From positions 226,117-254,853 of the forward strand of contig WELA01012483.1 in NCBI GenBank assembly GCA_009602735.1: a stretch of DNA of 28,737 nucleotides. Direction: 5' to 3'. The position numbers and the translations under genes are program-made. Origin of the DNA: Mesotaenium endlicherianum (taxonomy: Eukaryota; Streptophyta; Zygnematophyceae; Zygnematales; Mesotaeniaceae). The notes beneath the pieces were generated by a model. It had not been told where the DNA came from, did no database searches, and worked only from the letters and a program-made list of their open reading frames with translations. Each line of letters starts with the position of its first letter. Within the stretch, counting starts at the first letter, position 1. This document shows, piece after piece, positions 18,099 to 27,072 of this stretch.

Positions 18099-21000
18099 TC
18101 AATTTTTCCTCTTTCTTGTTCTTGCAACCTGCCTCCAAGGGGTCTTCTGCTGCTTCTTGATGGTGGCAGGCTGCCTTCCTAAAGTTTTTGGGCTTCTAGT
18201 AGAGAGACTTGGGGCTGGTCCAAGATGGGGGTTGGCGGCATGGAAGCGCTTCAACTTTCTCTGAACTTTGTCAAGGTAGTGCGCCGCCACCCCACTATTC
18301 TCCGAATCTGGATATTCTTTCCACTTGATCAAGTATTGCTGCTGTCTCCTGAAATTTCTCATAACCACTATGTCTTGCACTTCGTACTCCAAAAAATCAT
18401 CCACTATTGTTGGGGCTGGTGGGGTTGTCACACGTCCTGGGAACTTGTTGTCGGGTTGTACATATGGCTTGAAGAGGGAAGCGTGGAATACGGGGTCGAT
18501 GTGCATAGTCTGGGGAAGTTCTAGCTTGAAAGCAACGGGGTTGACTTGCTGGATAATCTTGAAGGGTCCTAAATACTTCGGAGAGAACTTGCTGCCGGCA
18601 GGCCTGTTGTTCAGGGAAATATTCTTGGATGATAGTAACACGTTGTCACCCGCTCTGTACGTAATTTCTCTTCTGGATCTGTTCGCCACTCTTGCTTGAG
18701 CATCTTGTGCGCGTTGTAGAGCTTTCTTTGCTGCTGTAAGGGCTGCTTCTAATGTCTCCATAAAATCTGTGGCTGCAGGTACTTCATCAAGGCCAGCCGT
18801 GAAGCTCAGTGGCGTGGTCGGATGGAAGCCATAGTTGAGGAAGAATGGGGACTCTTGGGTAGAGGCTTGCGTAGTGTTGTTGTAGGCAAACTCGAGGGGG
18901 GTCAAGTACATGTCCCAATCTTGCTCCAGAGTAGACACGTAGGCCTTTAGAGAGGTCTTTAGAGTACGATTCATACGCTCGGTTTGCCCATCTGATTGCG
19001 GGTGGTAGGCAGTGGACATATCCAGCGATGTACCCAAGTTCTTGAAGAGATTTTTCCAGAAATGGCTTGTGAATCTTGGGTCTCTATCTGACACAATTCT
19101 TGATGGTAGTCCATGGAGTCGGAAGATGTTGTCAAAGATGAGTCTTGCAAGTTGTGGTGCTGTAGCCTTAGTCGTCGTGGGAATAAAATGAGCCATCTTA
19201 GTAAGTCTGTCCACCACCGTGAGTGTTGCATTATGGCCTCGATGTGTCACGGGCAAGTCCACGATAAGGTCCATTGAGATGTCCGTCCATTGCCTTTCCG
19301 GGATTCGTAGTGGTTGGAGGAGTCCTCCCGCCTTTTGGGATGATGGCTTGACTCTTTGACATGTGTCACAGCTCCTGCAGTACTCCTTGACTTGCTTAGA
19401 CATGCCTGGCCAACAATAAGTCCTAGCTAGAACGCCCGTGGTCCTTAGGATTCCGAAGTGTCCTCCAAGAGGGTTGTCGTGTGCTTCTCGTAGAAGCAAG
19501 AGCCGGAGGTCTATGTCATTAGGAACACATCTCTGGCCCGTATCTTGCCTCACCCAATAATTGCCTTCTTGCTTCTTGCATGGGTCCAAGGCTGCTTCTC
19601 CGTTCTAGTGGTAAGGGTCTCTTTCATAGGCGGCTGAAAATTGAGCTTCCAGATCTATCTTTAAGGATACCATCACTGCATTTAATTGCAGTCTTGAGAG
19701 GGGGTCAGCCGGGTTTGTCTTGCCGGGCTGTTACTGAATCGTGATGTTGTATTGTTGCAAGTATCCGCTCTATCTTGCTTGTCTCCTTGAGAGATACGGC
19801 TGCGTCTGGAGGTGCTTTAACGCCTCGTGGTCCATGGTGATCAGTACTTTGCGTCCTTCAACGTAGCAGCGCCAAACCTTCAAGGCATGTACAATCGCCA
19901 ATGCCTCTCGCTCCGTGGTTGTATAATTTTGCTCGGCTGGATTTAGCTTCCTTGACTCGTAGGCGATGGGCTGCAGTCCCTTGCCTTGGTCTTGAAGCAG
20001 GATTGCTCCTATTGCATAGGAAGATGCATCGGTGATGACGTGGAAGGGCCAATCTGGGTTTGGACTTGGGAGTGTGAGCACCGGGGATGTGGTCAATCTT
20101 CGCTTTAACTCTTGAAATGCCTCTTCCTCTTTCTCGGTCCATGTATATAGCCTGTCCTTCTTGAGTAGATCTGTCAGGGGGGCTGCTATGTGCGAGAAGC
20201 CTTGGATGAATTTTCTGTACCAATTGGCAAATCCCAAGAATGACTGGAGTTCTTTCTTGGTCGTGGGGGTTGGCCATTCCTCCACCACCGTGGTCTTCTT
20301 GGGGTCTATCTTGATGCCATCAGCAGTCACGTGGAGACCTAGGAACTCCACTTCTTGTTTGGCAAACTCGCATTTTGACTCCTTCGCAAACAGCTTGTTT
20401 TGCTTCAATACTTCAAGGACTTCTTTCAAGTGTCTCGCATGCTCTTCAAGGGTCTTGCTGTAGATAAGGATGTCATCGATGAATACCACCACAAATCTGT
20501 CCAACATGGGCTGAAATATGGTGTTCATCATAGTCATGAAAGTTGCTGGCGCGTTGGTGAGTCCAAATGGCAGGACCATGAACTCAAAATGTCCATATCT
20601 TGTCCTGAATGCCGTCTTCTCTATGTCCGGTTCTGCGATGCGAATCTGGTGGTAGCCGCTCCGTAAGTCAATCTTCGTGAAGTACTTGGCTCCAACCAGC
20701 CGGTCCATGAGCTCATCCATGCGCGGCAGCGGGTATCGATTCTTGATGGTGATCTTGTTGAGGGCGCGATAGTCCACACACATCCTCAAGGTACCATCTT
20801 TCTTCTTGACAAATAGCACCGGGGCTCCAAATGGCGACTTGCTAGGTCGAATGAAGCCATGCTCCAGTAGCTCCTTGATTTGCTTCTTGACTTCGTCTAG
20901 CTCCGTGTATGACATTTTGAACGTAGGCCGAGAGATGGGCTTGCTTCCGGGCTCCAACTCTATCTTGTGGTCTACGAATCTTTTGGGGGGTAGGCCCTTG

Positions 21001-21707
21001 GGCAATTCCGGGGAGAACACTTCTTTGTAGTCCTCAAAGACTTCTTGTATCTCCTTGGGAACGGGGCTGCCTTCTTGACTCTCGATGTCTTTCTTGATGT
21101 CTTTTGGCGTGATCAAGGCCAAAAGAAGCTCGTGTCCCTTCCTCACAAGTCTCTTGAGTTGGAGGGCGGACAATAGTATCTCGTGTGCCGGCTTCTGGAT
21201 GTCTTGGGTCTGGATATTCTGGATTGCGCGCAAAATACAGATTCTTGAAGTGATGTCATTCTTGATCTTGATAGTACCGGTCCTCCAATCAACTTGGGGG
21301 TTGTGCTTGGTCAACCAAGGCGTCCCTAGGATGACGTCGTACTTGCCCAATTGCATGGGGGAGAACACTACTCTATCCTTGAAGGACTTGATAGAGAGTG
21401 CCAAGGGGTACGTCTTCTTGGAAGGGGTAGTATAGGAGAATCCATCGGGCATCATAATCTCCTCGTCGTGGTCAAGAGTTCGCATAGTAATACCGTGCTT
21501 GGTGGCAAAATCTGCAGCAATGAAGTTGCCTTGAGCTCCGCTATCCACCAAGATGTGGACCTTCTCTCCTCCAAGGTAACCTCTCAAACTCATTGGGGCT
21601 GGAACGTCGTCTTCAACGGGGGTCTCCACCTCACTTGGCGTGTTGCCTTCTCGTGAAGTGGGTCTTGGGGTGGTAGGCTCCTGGCCTACCGGCGCTGTCC
21701 GTTTTTT
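18099..21707 (-). pseudogene. pol: Pol polyprotein of element D: protease, RT, RNase H, integrase, chromodomain; three stops
   Basis: This single minus-strand frame is entered by a -1 shift from gag at about 21701-21707. Protease: [13 protein letters not shown] (Asp at about 21545) and [54 protein letters not shown] and catalytic [13 protein letters not shown] (about 20490-20450). RNase [16 protein letters not shown], then [10 protein letters not shown] and [11 protein letters not shown]. The frame then meets TAG (19770-19772), TAA (19731-19733) and TAG (19605-19607), but the sequence between stays coding-like (ADPLSRLQLNAVM). Integrase: zinc-binding H...H...CDTC region, DDE residues in SMDLIVDLP, IVSDRDPRF and GQTERMNRT with 35 residues between the last two, a GPF module (KYLGPFKII), and a C-terminal chromodomain (EVQDIVVMRN, QYLIKWKEYPDSENS), which in relatives targets integration to marked chromatin. 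There is no frameshift apart from the gag-pol one. Confidence 0.96.
21672..21707 (-). promoter_or_regulatory. -1 ribosomal frameshift signal of element D: slippery heptamer plus hairpin
   Basis: The heptamer A AAA AAC (minus strand 21707-21701) sits in the gag frame as TCA AAA AAC. A -1 slip leads into the pol frame (AAA AAA CGG). Ten bases downstream GGTAGGC and GCCTACC form a perfect 7-base stem with loop CAGGA (plus 21672-21690), and the gag stop TAG (21686-21688) lies within the hairpin. Confidence 0.8.
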
Positions 21708-22966
21708 GACAACTTTTTGGGGCATGAAAGTGCACGATGGCCCTTTTCCTTGCAATAGAAGCATAGTCCAGCCGTCATGAGAGCTTCTTTTTCAGCCGGG
21801 GAGAGTCTTGCTTTCACTCCTTGCTGGTTTCTTGCATCATAAGTGTCATTGGAGGGTCTTCCACTCTTCCGGGCAGCCGCGGGGTCCCTTTTAATAACTC
21901 CGATTTCCATGGGTGTGGGTCCAGATTCGGATGTGGAAGGGGCTGCGTACACCCGCGTCGTCGGTACCCGTGAAGATGAAGGCACGGAGTGCTTGAAATC
22001 CAAGGTATCCACCTTTTGGGCCACTTCAATGATCTTTGAGAAGTCCGTCAAGTCGCGTAACTCCACTTCCTTTGCCACCTTGGGTTTGAGGCCAAAGATG
22101 TAACGGTCAATCTTCTCCTCGAGAGACATGTTGGGGATCTCAAGAGTGAGGGCGTGAAATCTGGATGTATACTCTTGAACGGACGTCGTTTGCTTGAGAT
22201 GGTGGAGCTTTCCTCGGGCAATCTTCTCCGCATTGATGGGCATGAATTGCTTCTTGAGGGCCTCACGAAAATCTGCCCATCTTGCATATGATGGTGGGGG
22301 CTCTTGGCCGAGCATGGGGTGCGCCATAGCTTGATATATAGCCGCTTGATAGTTACGCCACCATGATGTTGCTGCTCCTCTAAGTAAGGTAACGGCAAAG
22401 GGAACGTAGTCCTCCTCGGGTACTTCAAGGAACGCGAGGTACGTCTCCACTTGGTAGAGCCATAAATTCAGGTTGGCACCTTTCCCGGGGTTGAAAGTGT
22501 CGGGTTTGCCGGGCTTGATGAGTTTCCTTGCTCTCGTTGGCTCTTGTGGAGGCGCTTGAGCCGGGGCTGGATTTTGAGCATTGCTCGCAATAGGGGCAAC
22601 CATGGCAGCCATAGCTTCTCTTGACGCTTGCACGGTTGCTTCATAGGTGGCCAAGCCCACTTGGTTGTGGACGGTCATTAGGAAGGCTGCCCACTCATTT
22701 GCGGGAACTCCTTGTGGTGGGGTCAACTTTGCTATAGCGGCTGCCACGGGATTTGACGGTGCTCCTCCTTGTGGTGCTTCTTGTTGTTGCAGATTTCCTT
22801 GAGTAGGCTCTCCCATCGACGCTGGAGGAGGGTGTGCTCCTCCTTGTGGTGCTTCTTGTTGTTGCAGATTTTCTTGAGTGGGCTCTCCCATCGGCGCTGG
22901 AGGAGGGTGTCTTGGAGAGGAAGGGCTTCCTTCGAAAGCTTGCTGTTGGTCTTGAGGATCGGCCAT
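21686..22966 (-). CDS. gag: Gag of element D (chromovirus structural protein)
   Basis: An intact 426-residue ORF starting at the ATG 22964-22966, 38 bases inside the 5' LTR. It forms the virus-like particle and packages RNA. The N-terminus (residues 1-75) is Gln/Pro/Gly-rich and carries a duplicated 25-residue unit beginning MGEPTQ at residues 26 and 51. The capsid core follows (about 145-290), with [47 protein letters not shown] and [20 protein letters not shown], typical of Ty3 Gag. A single zinc knuckle, [18 protein letters not shown], lies near the C-terminus. The last 27 codons overlap pol in the -1 frame. Length is within the usual range for chromovirus Gag. Confidence 0.95.
   Translation of the reverse strand: MADPQDQQQAFEGSPSSPRHPPPAPMGEPTQENLQQQEAPQGGAHPPPASMGEPTQGNLQQQEAPQGGAPSNPVAAAIAKLTPPQGVPANEWAAFLMTVHNQVGLATYEATVQASREAMAAMVAPIASNAQNPAPAQAPPQEPTRARKLIKPGKPDTFNPGKGANLNLWLYQVETYLAFLEVPEEDYVPFAVTLLRGAATSWWRNYQAAIYQAMAHPMLGQEPPPSYARWADFREALKKQFMPINAEKIARGKLHHLKQTTSVQEYTSRFHALTLEIPNMSLEEKIDRYIFGLKPKVAKEVELRDLTDFSKIIEVAQKVDTLDFKHSVPSSSRVPTTRVYAAPSTSESGPTPMEIGVIKRDPAAARKSGRPSNDTYDARNQQGVKARLSPAEKEALMTAGLCFYCKEKGHRALSCPKKLSKNGQRR
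22757..22891 (-). repeat. Duplicated 75-bp unit in element D gag
   Basis: Two in-frame 25-codon units (the second incomplete) encode [18 protein letters not shown] and a Pro-rich joint. The length is a multiple of three, so the frame is preserved. Confidence 0.85.
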
Positions 22967-22984
22967 CTTCTTGTGCTACCAAAG

Positions 22985-23002
22985 TGCCTAGCTCCGATAC
23001 CA
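22985..23002 (-). promoter_or_regulatory. Primer-binding site of element D (initiator tRNA-Met type)
   Basis: Minus strand TGGTATCGGAGCTAGGCA begins two bases after the 5' LTR end. It differs from the usual plant initiator tRNA-Met site TGGTATCAGAGCCAGG at two positions. Confidence 0.9.
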
Positions 23003-23003
23003 C

Positions 23004-23506
23004 TGTAGTGAAACAGATAGATCAAGTACTTAGTAAAACAGAATACTTTATTTATTCAAGACAAGGATCTTTGAACACAAGTGGTAGCTTCTTGAAAGAG
23101 AGATGGCTTCTTGAAAGTTAATATATTTCTGGATTTTGGTAAGTACAAGAGTGATTCTTGAATGTCATTCTATGTTCTAGCTCTTGTTTATATACTTGCT
23201 ACATACGTACTTTCTAGGAAAGTGTATGTTGATGTGTTGGCACCCAACACATCCCAAAACTTGCCACCTCTTTCTAGAATAATGTACACATGTCCTTTTG
23301 ACCTAAAAATGGCACATTTGACTTTTGCCACATGGAGTTCTTCTAGGTCTTTCCTCTAACTTCGAAAATGCCTTGGAAGGTTCAAAGGAGATGAACCAAG
23401 TTACTAGAGTACCTATTCACACTTGACTCCACACAATACTACTCAAAATATATTTGAAAACATTAAAATATATGCAAACTAATATATAATAACTCAAATC
23501 ACTACA
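23004..23506 (-). repeat. Element D 5' LTR
   Basis: 503 bases matching 16827-17329. As the 5' LTR on the minus strand it carries a TATA-like TATATAAA (23188-23195) and an AATAAA signal (23047-23056), in the order expected for promoter then polyadenylation site. Confidence 0.97.
23188..23195 (-). promoter_or_regulatory. Candidate TATA box in element D 5' LTR
   Basis: TATATAAA on the minus strand, about 185 bases before the LTR end, leaving room for an R-U5 segment. It is also present in the 3' LTR. Assigned from sequence only. Confidence 0.4.
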
Positions 23507-23511
23507 GACAT
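23507..23511. repeat. Target-site duplication of element D, right copy (GACAT)
   Basis: Identical to 16822-16826. Joining the flanks restores the presumed E sequence just before and through its gag start codon. Confidence 0.97.
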
Positions 23512-23706
23512 GGACGGAGAGAGAGATCTGTAAGCTTCTATCTTGCTTTGTCCTGCAATGACTGAAACGAGCTTCGACAGCAGCTTATGTACGTTCGATG
23601 CTGTCATCAGTGTTGACAAATTAGTATAAATTTAGGCGGTAGCTTGAAAAGTGAAGTAAATTTGATTGAATTCAGTGCATATCTGCAGTGATATCTCACA
23701 AATCTT

Positions 23707-23739
23707 GCTTTGACACATGTCTTCGACATGTGTCAAAGC
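23707..23739. repeat. Perfect 15-bp stem hairpin
   Basis: GCTTTGACACATGTC and GACATGTGTCAAAGC form a perfect 15-base stem with the three-base loop TTC. I see no T-run on either side, so it does not look like a terminator. Confidence 0.85.
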
Positions 23740-23755
23740 TTCAATTCGAGATGCT

Positions 23756-23930
23756 TGGCAAAAGTACATCTTTACCATCGATTTGCGCCGTTATACCAGA
23801 TTTGCCATCGCTTTGTGCAAACTGGAAAGAAATAAGGTCAAATATGGAATTAGCCCTCAAAAACGCGATTCTGAGCTCAAGTAGCCCTCAGCTTTTCATT
23901 TATTCAAAAGTAGCCTTCGCGTATGTAATC
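23756..23930 (+). repeat. Unknown repeat X, copy 1
   Basis: Contains TACATCTTTACCATCGATTT, CGTTATACCAGATTTGCCAT and, further on, TATGGAATTAGCCCTC and TTCAAAAGTAGCC. Parts recur inverted at 24381-24475 and at 25362-25430. It may be a mobile or terminal repeat unit; no family recognised. Confidence 0.65.
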
Positions 23931-24380
23931 CTCCACAATAGTCATACCAAATTATTGGTAATGCCGTGAGAAGAGAATTCACACGGAAATACCCCTGACA
24001 GACACTTTTTCCTGTACCTCAAACGTCCAACCAAAACTTTTACTCGGGAAGCCAAAAGGAACACTGTCACCTGAGAAACGACTAAAATTATCTGTGTGAA
24101 AAATTGTATGACATTTTAACAAAGTTATGAATGTTTGTAGTAACCACTTTTGTCAAAACATCTTCATTGGTCAGTTATAGAAAATTTGACGAAGTAGCTA
24201 CATGCAACAGAGTACCCTAAACACCTTACATATTTTGCGCGTTTACATAAAAGTAGCGCAATCAAAGAGAGAAAATACTAAGACCCCTAATACTAGGTAC
24301 CTCAAACCCTCTTCGAACCTTGCTTATGTGCAACTTTGGACATGGAAGAGCCATGACTTCCCACGGGGTAACTGACAGGG

Positions 24381-24475
24381 ACCACTACACGCTCGAGGGC
24401 TACTTTTGAAAAAATGAAAATCGCGTCTTTCAGGGCTAATTCCATAACCCACCCAGATTCTTCCAATTTGGACGG
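24381..24475 (-). repeat. Unknown repeat X, copy 2 (inverted)
   Basis: On the minus strand TATGGAATTAGCCCTGAAAG and TTTTTTCAAAAGTAGCCCTC match the second half of copy 1, with CCAAATTGGAAGAA aligned to CAAACTGGAAAGAA just before it. Confidence 0.65.
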
Positions 24476-25361
24476 AATTACCACTTTTTCGTCTCGAACG
24501 CCTCAGGATATGTAGCAATGAGAAGTTACAACAAAGGGTTTTCTTATCGCTAGGTCCTGTCACTAAACTCGTGTAAGTAAAATTTGACACAAGTGAACGA
24601 GGGGGTGAGGCAAGCCCCAGATTCGCGTAATTTTTGATATTTTTTGCTTATTTGGATGTTTAAAAATTCTAAACGATATCAAATAAAATCTTGGTCATTG
24701 GGAGCCGATGTCGCGTAAAATCCCAAATTTTCCAATTTTTCTATAAAAATTATCATGGGATGTGATTACGCCATTAAAAATTCCTACCAAATTTTGTCAA
24801 ATGTTTTTGAAACCCTGACCATCGTCCAGAGTAGGCCAGAGGATGTTTTAAAAAATTTCCAAAATCCACGGATTTTGTCGAATTGAGGGGCCTGGTGTGA
24901 AGTCGTTGCACTCAGTTCAGGATTTTCGCTTCCGAAAAGAGAATCTTGGCTTTTTAGACAAAATTTTGGAAGGGATAACAATCTGAAATTGAATACGAAA
25001 GTTGAAGAACTCGAGGGAAGGGCCAAAAAACCTTTGGGTTGTGAAGGTAACGCTATAGGATTCGAAGTTTAGGGTAAAGAGTTGTAAATATCTAAGCTTG
25101 AAGATTTTTTAGAGATTCGAAAGAAATAATTTTAACTGTTCATATATGATCATTGAAATTTGGCACACGTTCACTTCAACTTTTTGCTTAAGTGGAATAT
25201 CAGAAGACATTTGTGTGGAGACATTTCGAAAATACGGTATAAAACTTAAAGTGCTCAACAACTCATAGTACAAATTATACATTGTGAATGCAGCAAAACA
25301 GGATTAGGACGAAAAATAGTATTTTTTGTCTAAATTGGCAGAATCTGTATCGTTATGTCCA

Positions 25362-25430
25362 ATGTGTACAAATCGATGGCAAATATGGTATAACGACGCA
25401 AATTGATGGTAGAGATGTAATTTTCCCGAG
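25362..25430 (-). repeat. Unknown repeat X, copy 3 (inverted)
   Basis: On the minus strand TACATCTCTACCATCAATTT and CGTTATACCATATTTGCCAT match the first half of copy 1 at most positions. Confidence 0.65.
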
Positions 25431-25571
25431 ATATTTTGGATATTACTTGCATACTTGAATGTTTTGAGATCCCATGTCACGATTGCTGCTGGTTGGACGG
25501 CGCGGCACGCATGGCGCAAGTCACGGCCGCCTCAGGTACGGACAGTCATCATTGACTCACTTACATACCTC

Positions 25572-25950
25572 CTCATTTCTAGCATCGTTCTTCTGACTTG
25601 AGCATCTTCAGGAGGTATATTAGCAGCAGCAACATTTGGGCGAGCGTAGCAGCTTCGGCATTTCTTATTGCTGCTGCTTCAGCCATTCATGTTCTGCTCA
25701 GTTGCCTACAAAATGCAACTGTTAACACAACATACGGTATAGTATAAGGATTATGGGGAAGATTGGTCATGAGTGCTACATCCTCTTCACAAGCTCTGGC
25801 TTCAACCATACGCCTTCCTTCCTCAGCAGCGTCTTTCTCTCCTCTTACAAAACATATATCAAATTTAATACTGATTCGTCATACTCCTCTATGACATATG
25901 ACGGAGACTTAGAGACCCGTCACCCAACCCACATTGAGTTCAATTAGGTT
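25572..25950 (-). other. Weakly coding-like minus-strand fragment
   Basis: Minus-strand translation shows Ala/Glu-rich pieces in shifting frames: EEGRRMVEARACEEDVALM (about 25830-25770), MAEAAAIRNAEAATLAQ (about 25690-25640) and ANIPPEDAQVRRTMLEMRR (about 25625-25570). The last ends at a splice-donor-like AG/GTATGTAAGT, and a possible acceptor TTTTGTAG lies near 25707. No frame is open throughout and I recognise no family. It could be the remains of a gag-like or host gene, or chance. Confidence 0.25.
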
Positions 25951-26024
25951 CTCTTCTGCGGATGCATAAACAAAGCTGTAAACAACAAACTGAGTCAGAG
26001 ACAACAATTCACCATCTTGATTTG

Positions 26025-26803
26025 TGTCATGATTTATTGAGTCGAGGTTGTCGTATAAAAACCAAGCTCCACATGTGCGGAACATCAACCTAGGAAGGCC
26101 GACTTTGCATTGACCTTACGCATCCGTAAGTTGACGTTTTCTAGATTTCCAAGTCATCAACGTGTAGCGCGTCAAAGCATCTTCCGAATGGCACCAATTT
26201 CGCGTCATTTGGTCAAGTATCGGGCGAGATAGGTGCGATCTAGTCCGCGTCACCTACCGGTCCCTAGCGAAACTTTCCCAAGGCCCAATTTGTGACTTAA
26301 TGTCCCCAAAGGTGACATTGTTGGCTCTTCGTGACCCCAAGCTTTGTGCGCACAAATCCGCGAGCCCCTTAGCCTACATAAGCTTTGCATTTCCATAGTA
26401 TATGTGCATCATTGAGGCTATAACTTGGTGACTGCATCACCTACTCCTAGAGGAAGCTTCCTCAATTTCCAGATCCACTTTTGAGGCGCTATCTAGGTAG
26501 AATCACCCAAGGTAAGCTCGGCCAATGAGGGACACGTAGCATATCCTACGCACCTTGCTTTGATTGGTTTAAGTTATGCTTAGCCTATAAGACTGCTAGT
26601 ACATGCCTTGTACACATTAGTGGACATAGGAGAGCCTCCTAGTGTGACTACATACACTGGATCCGCCGCATACCCCGTCGGATTTCCAAGAGTATAAGTA
26701 CTAGAGATGTCCCTAAAAGAGACATGTTTAAGAAGTCCATTATGCCAGGTGTAAGTAATAGAGATTATCAGTAAAGCTTACACTTTTATCTCTTGTGTTT
26801 TCA
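26025..26803 (+). repeat. Element C-right 5' LTR
   Basis: About 779 bases, starting TGTCATG and inferred to end TGTGTTTTCA. The start is supported by the abrupt loss of similarity with C-left; the end is inferred from the terminal CA and the position before the leader. The site matching the insertion of A reads CCTCCTAGTGTGACTAC, uninterrupted. Confidence 0.75.
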
Positions 26804-27072
26804 TGATCACTCAGTTACTCTCTTGTGAAGAGCAAGCCCTCCAGGCTTCCAGTCACTTGAAGAATTCACAAGTTGTGAGCAAAGTCACAGCTTAAGCCCT
26901 TGCCATAGGACTACTCCGAAGATCATGATGTGCTTCCAGTGATCTTTAGGGCCATACTTCATGAGTTGTTTTCCTACCAGATTACAGTCTTGAGGTGCTC
27001 ACTCTGGAGAGTACACATCCCTTACTTCTAAAAGATCTCTCTTTGCCTGCAAGCAATTAGAACCTTCAGCGT
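26804..27072 (+). other. Leader of element C-right
   Basis: Untranslated stretch between LTR and gag start, nearly identical to the reverse complement of 1559-1827. No recognisable primer-binding site. Confidence 0.6.

Larger units (their letters stand above)
16827..23506 (-). mobile_element. Element D: complete Ty3 chromovirus
   Basis: A 6680-base LTR retrotransposon on the minus strand with 503-base LTRs, a primer-binding site, gag, a frameshifted pol (protease, RT, RNase H, integrase, chromodomain), a polypurine tract and five-base GACAT duplications at both ends. Each LTR ends in the 8-base inverted pair TGTAGTGA/TCACTACA. By eye the two LTRs differ at about a dozen positions, so the insertion is younger than its host element E. 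Gag is intact but pol has three nonsense codons, so the copy is probably not autonomous now. Confidence 0.97.
23512..26024. other. AT-rich region, upstream part of element E and unassigned repeats
   Basis: The bases next to 23512 continue element E upstream of its gag start, so the 5' leader and terminal repeat of E should lie here, but I cannot see where E ends. The rest has no convincing gene. It contains one perfect hairpin, at least three diverged copies of an unknown repeat in opposing orientations, and a weakly coding-like minus-strand stretch at 25572-25950. The right limit is the start of element C-right. Confidence 0.6.

Noticed and set aside
20161..21656. Several plus-strand ORFs of 70-116 residues
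   Set aside because: They are antisense to the reverse transcriptase and protease of element D and have no domain character.
23707..23739. Perfect hairpin as a transcription terminator
   Set aside because: No T-run follows and the context is eukaryotic.
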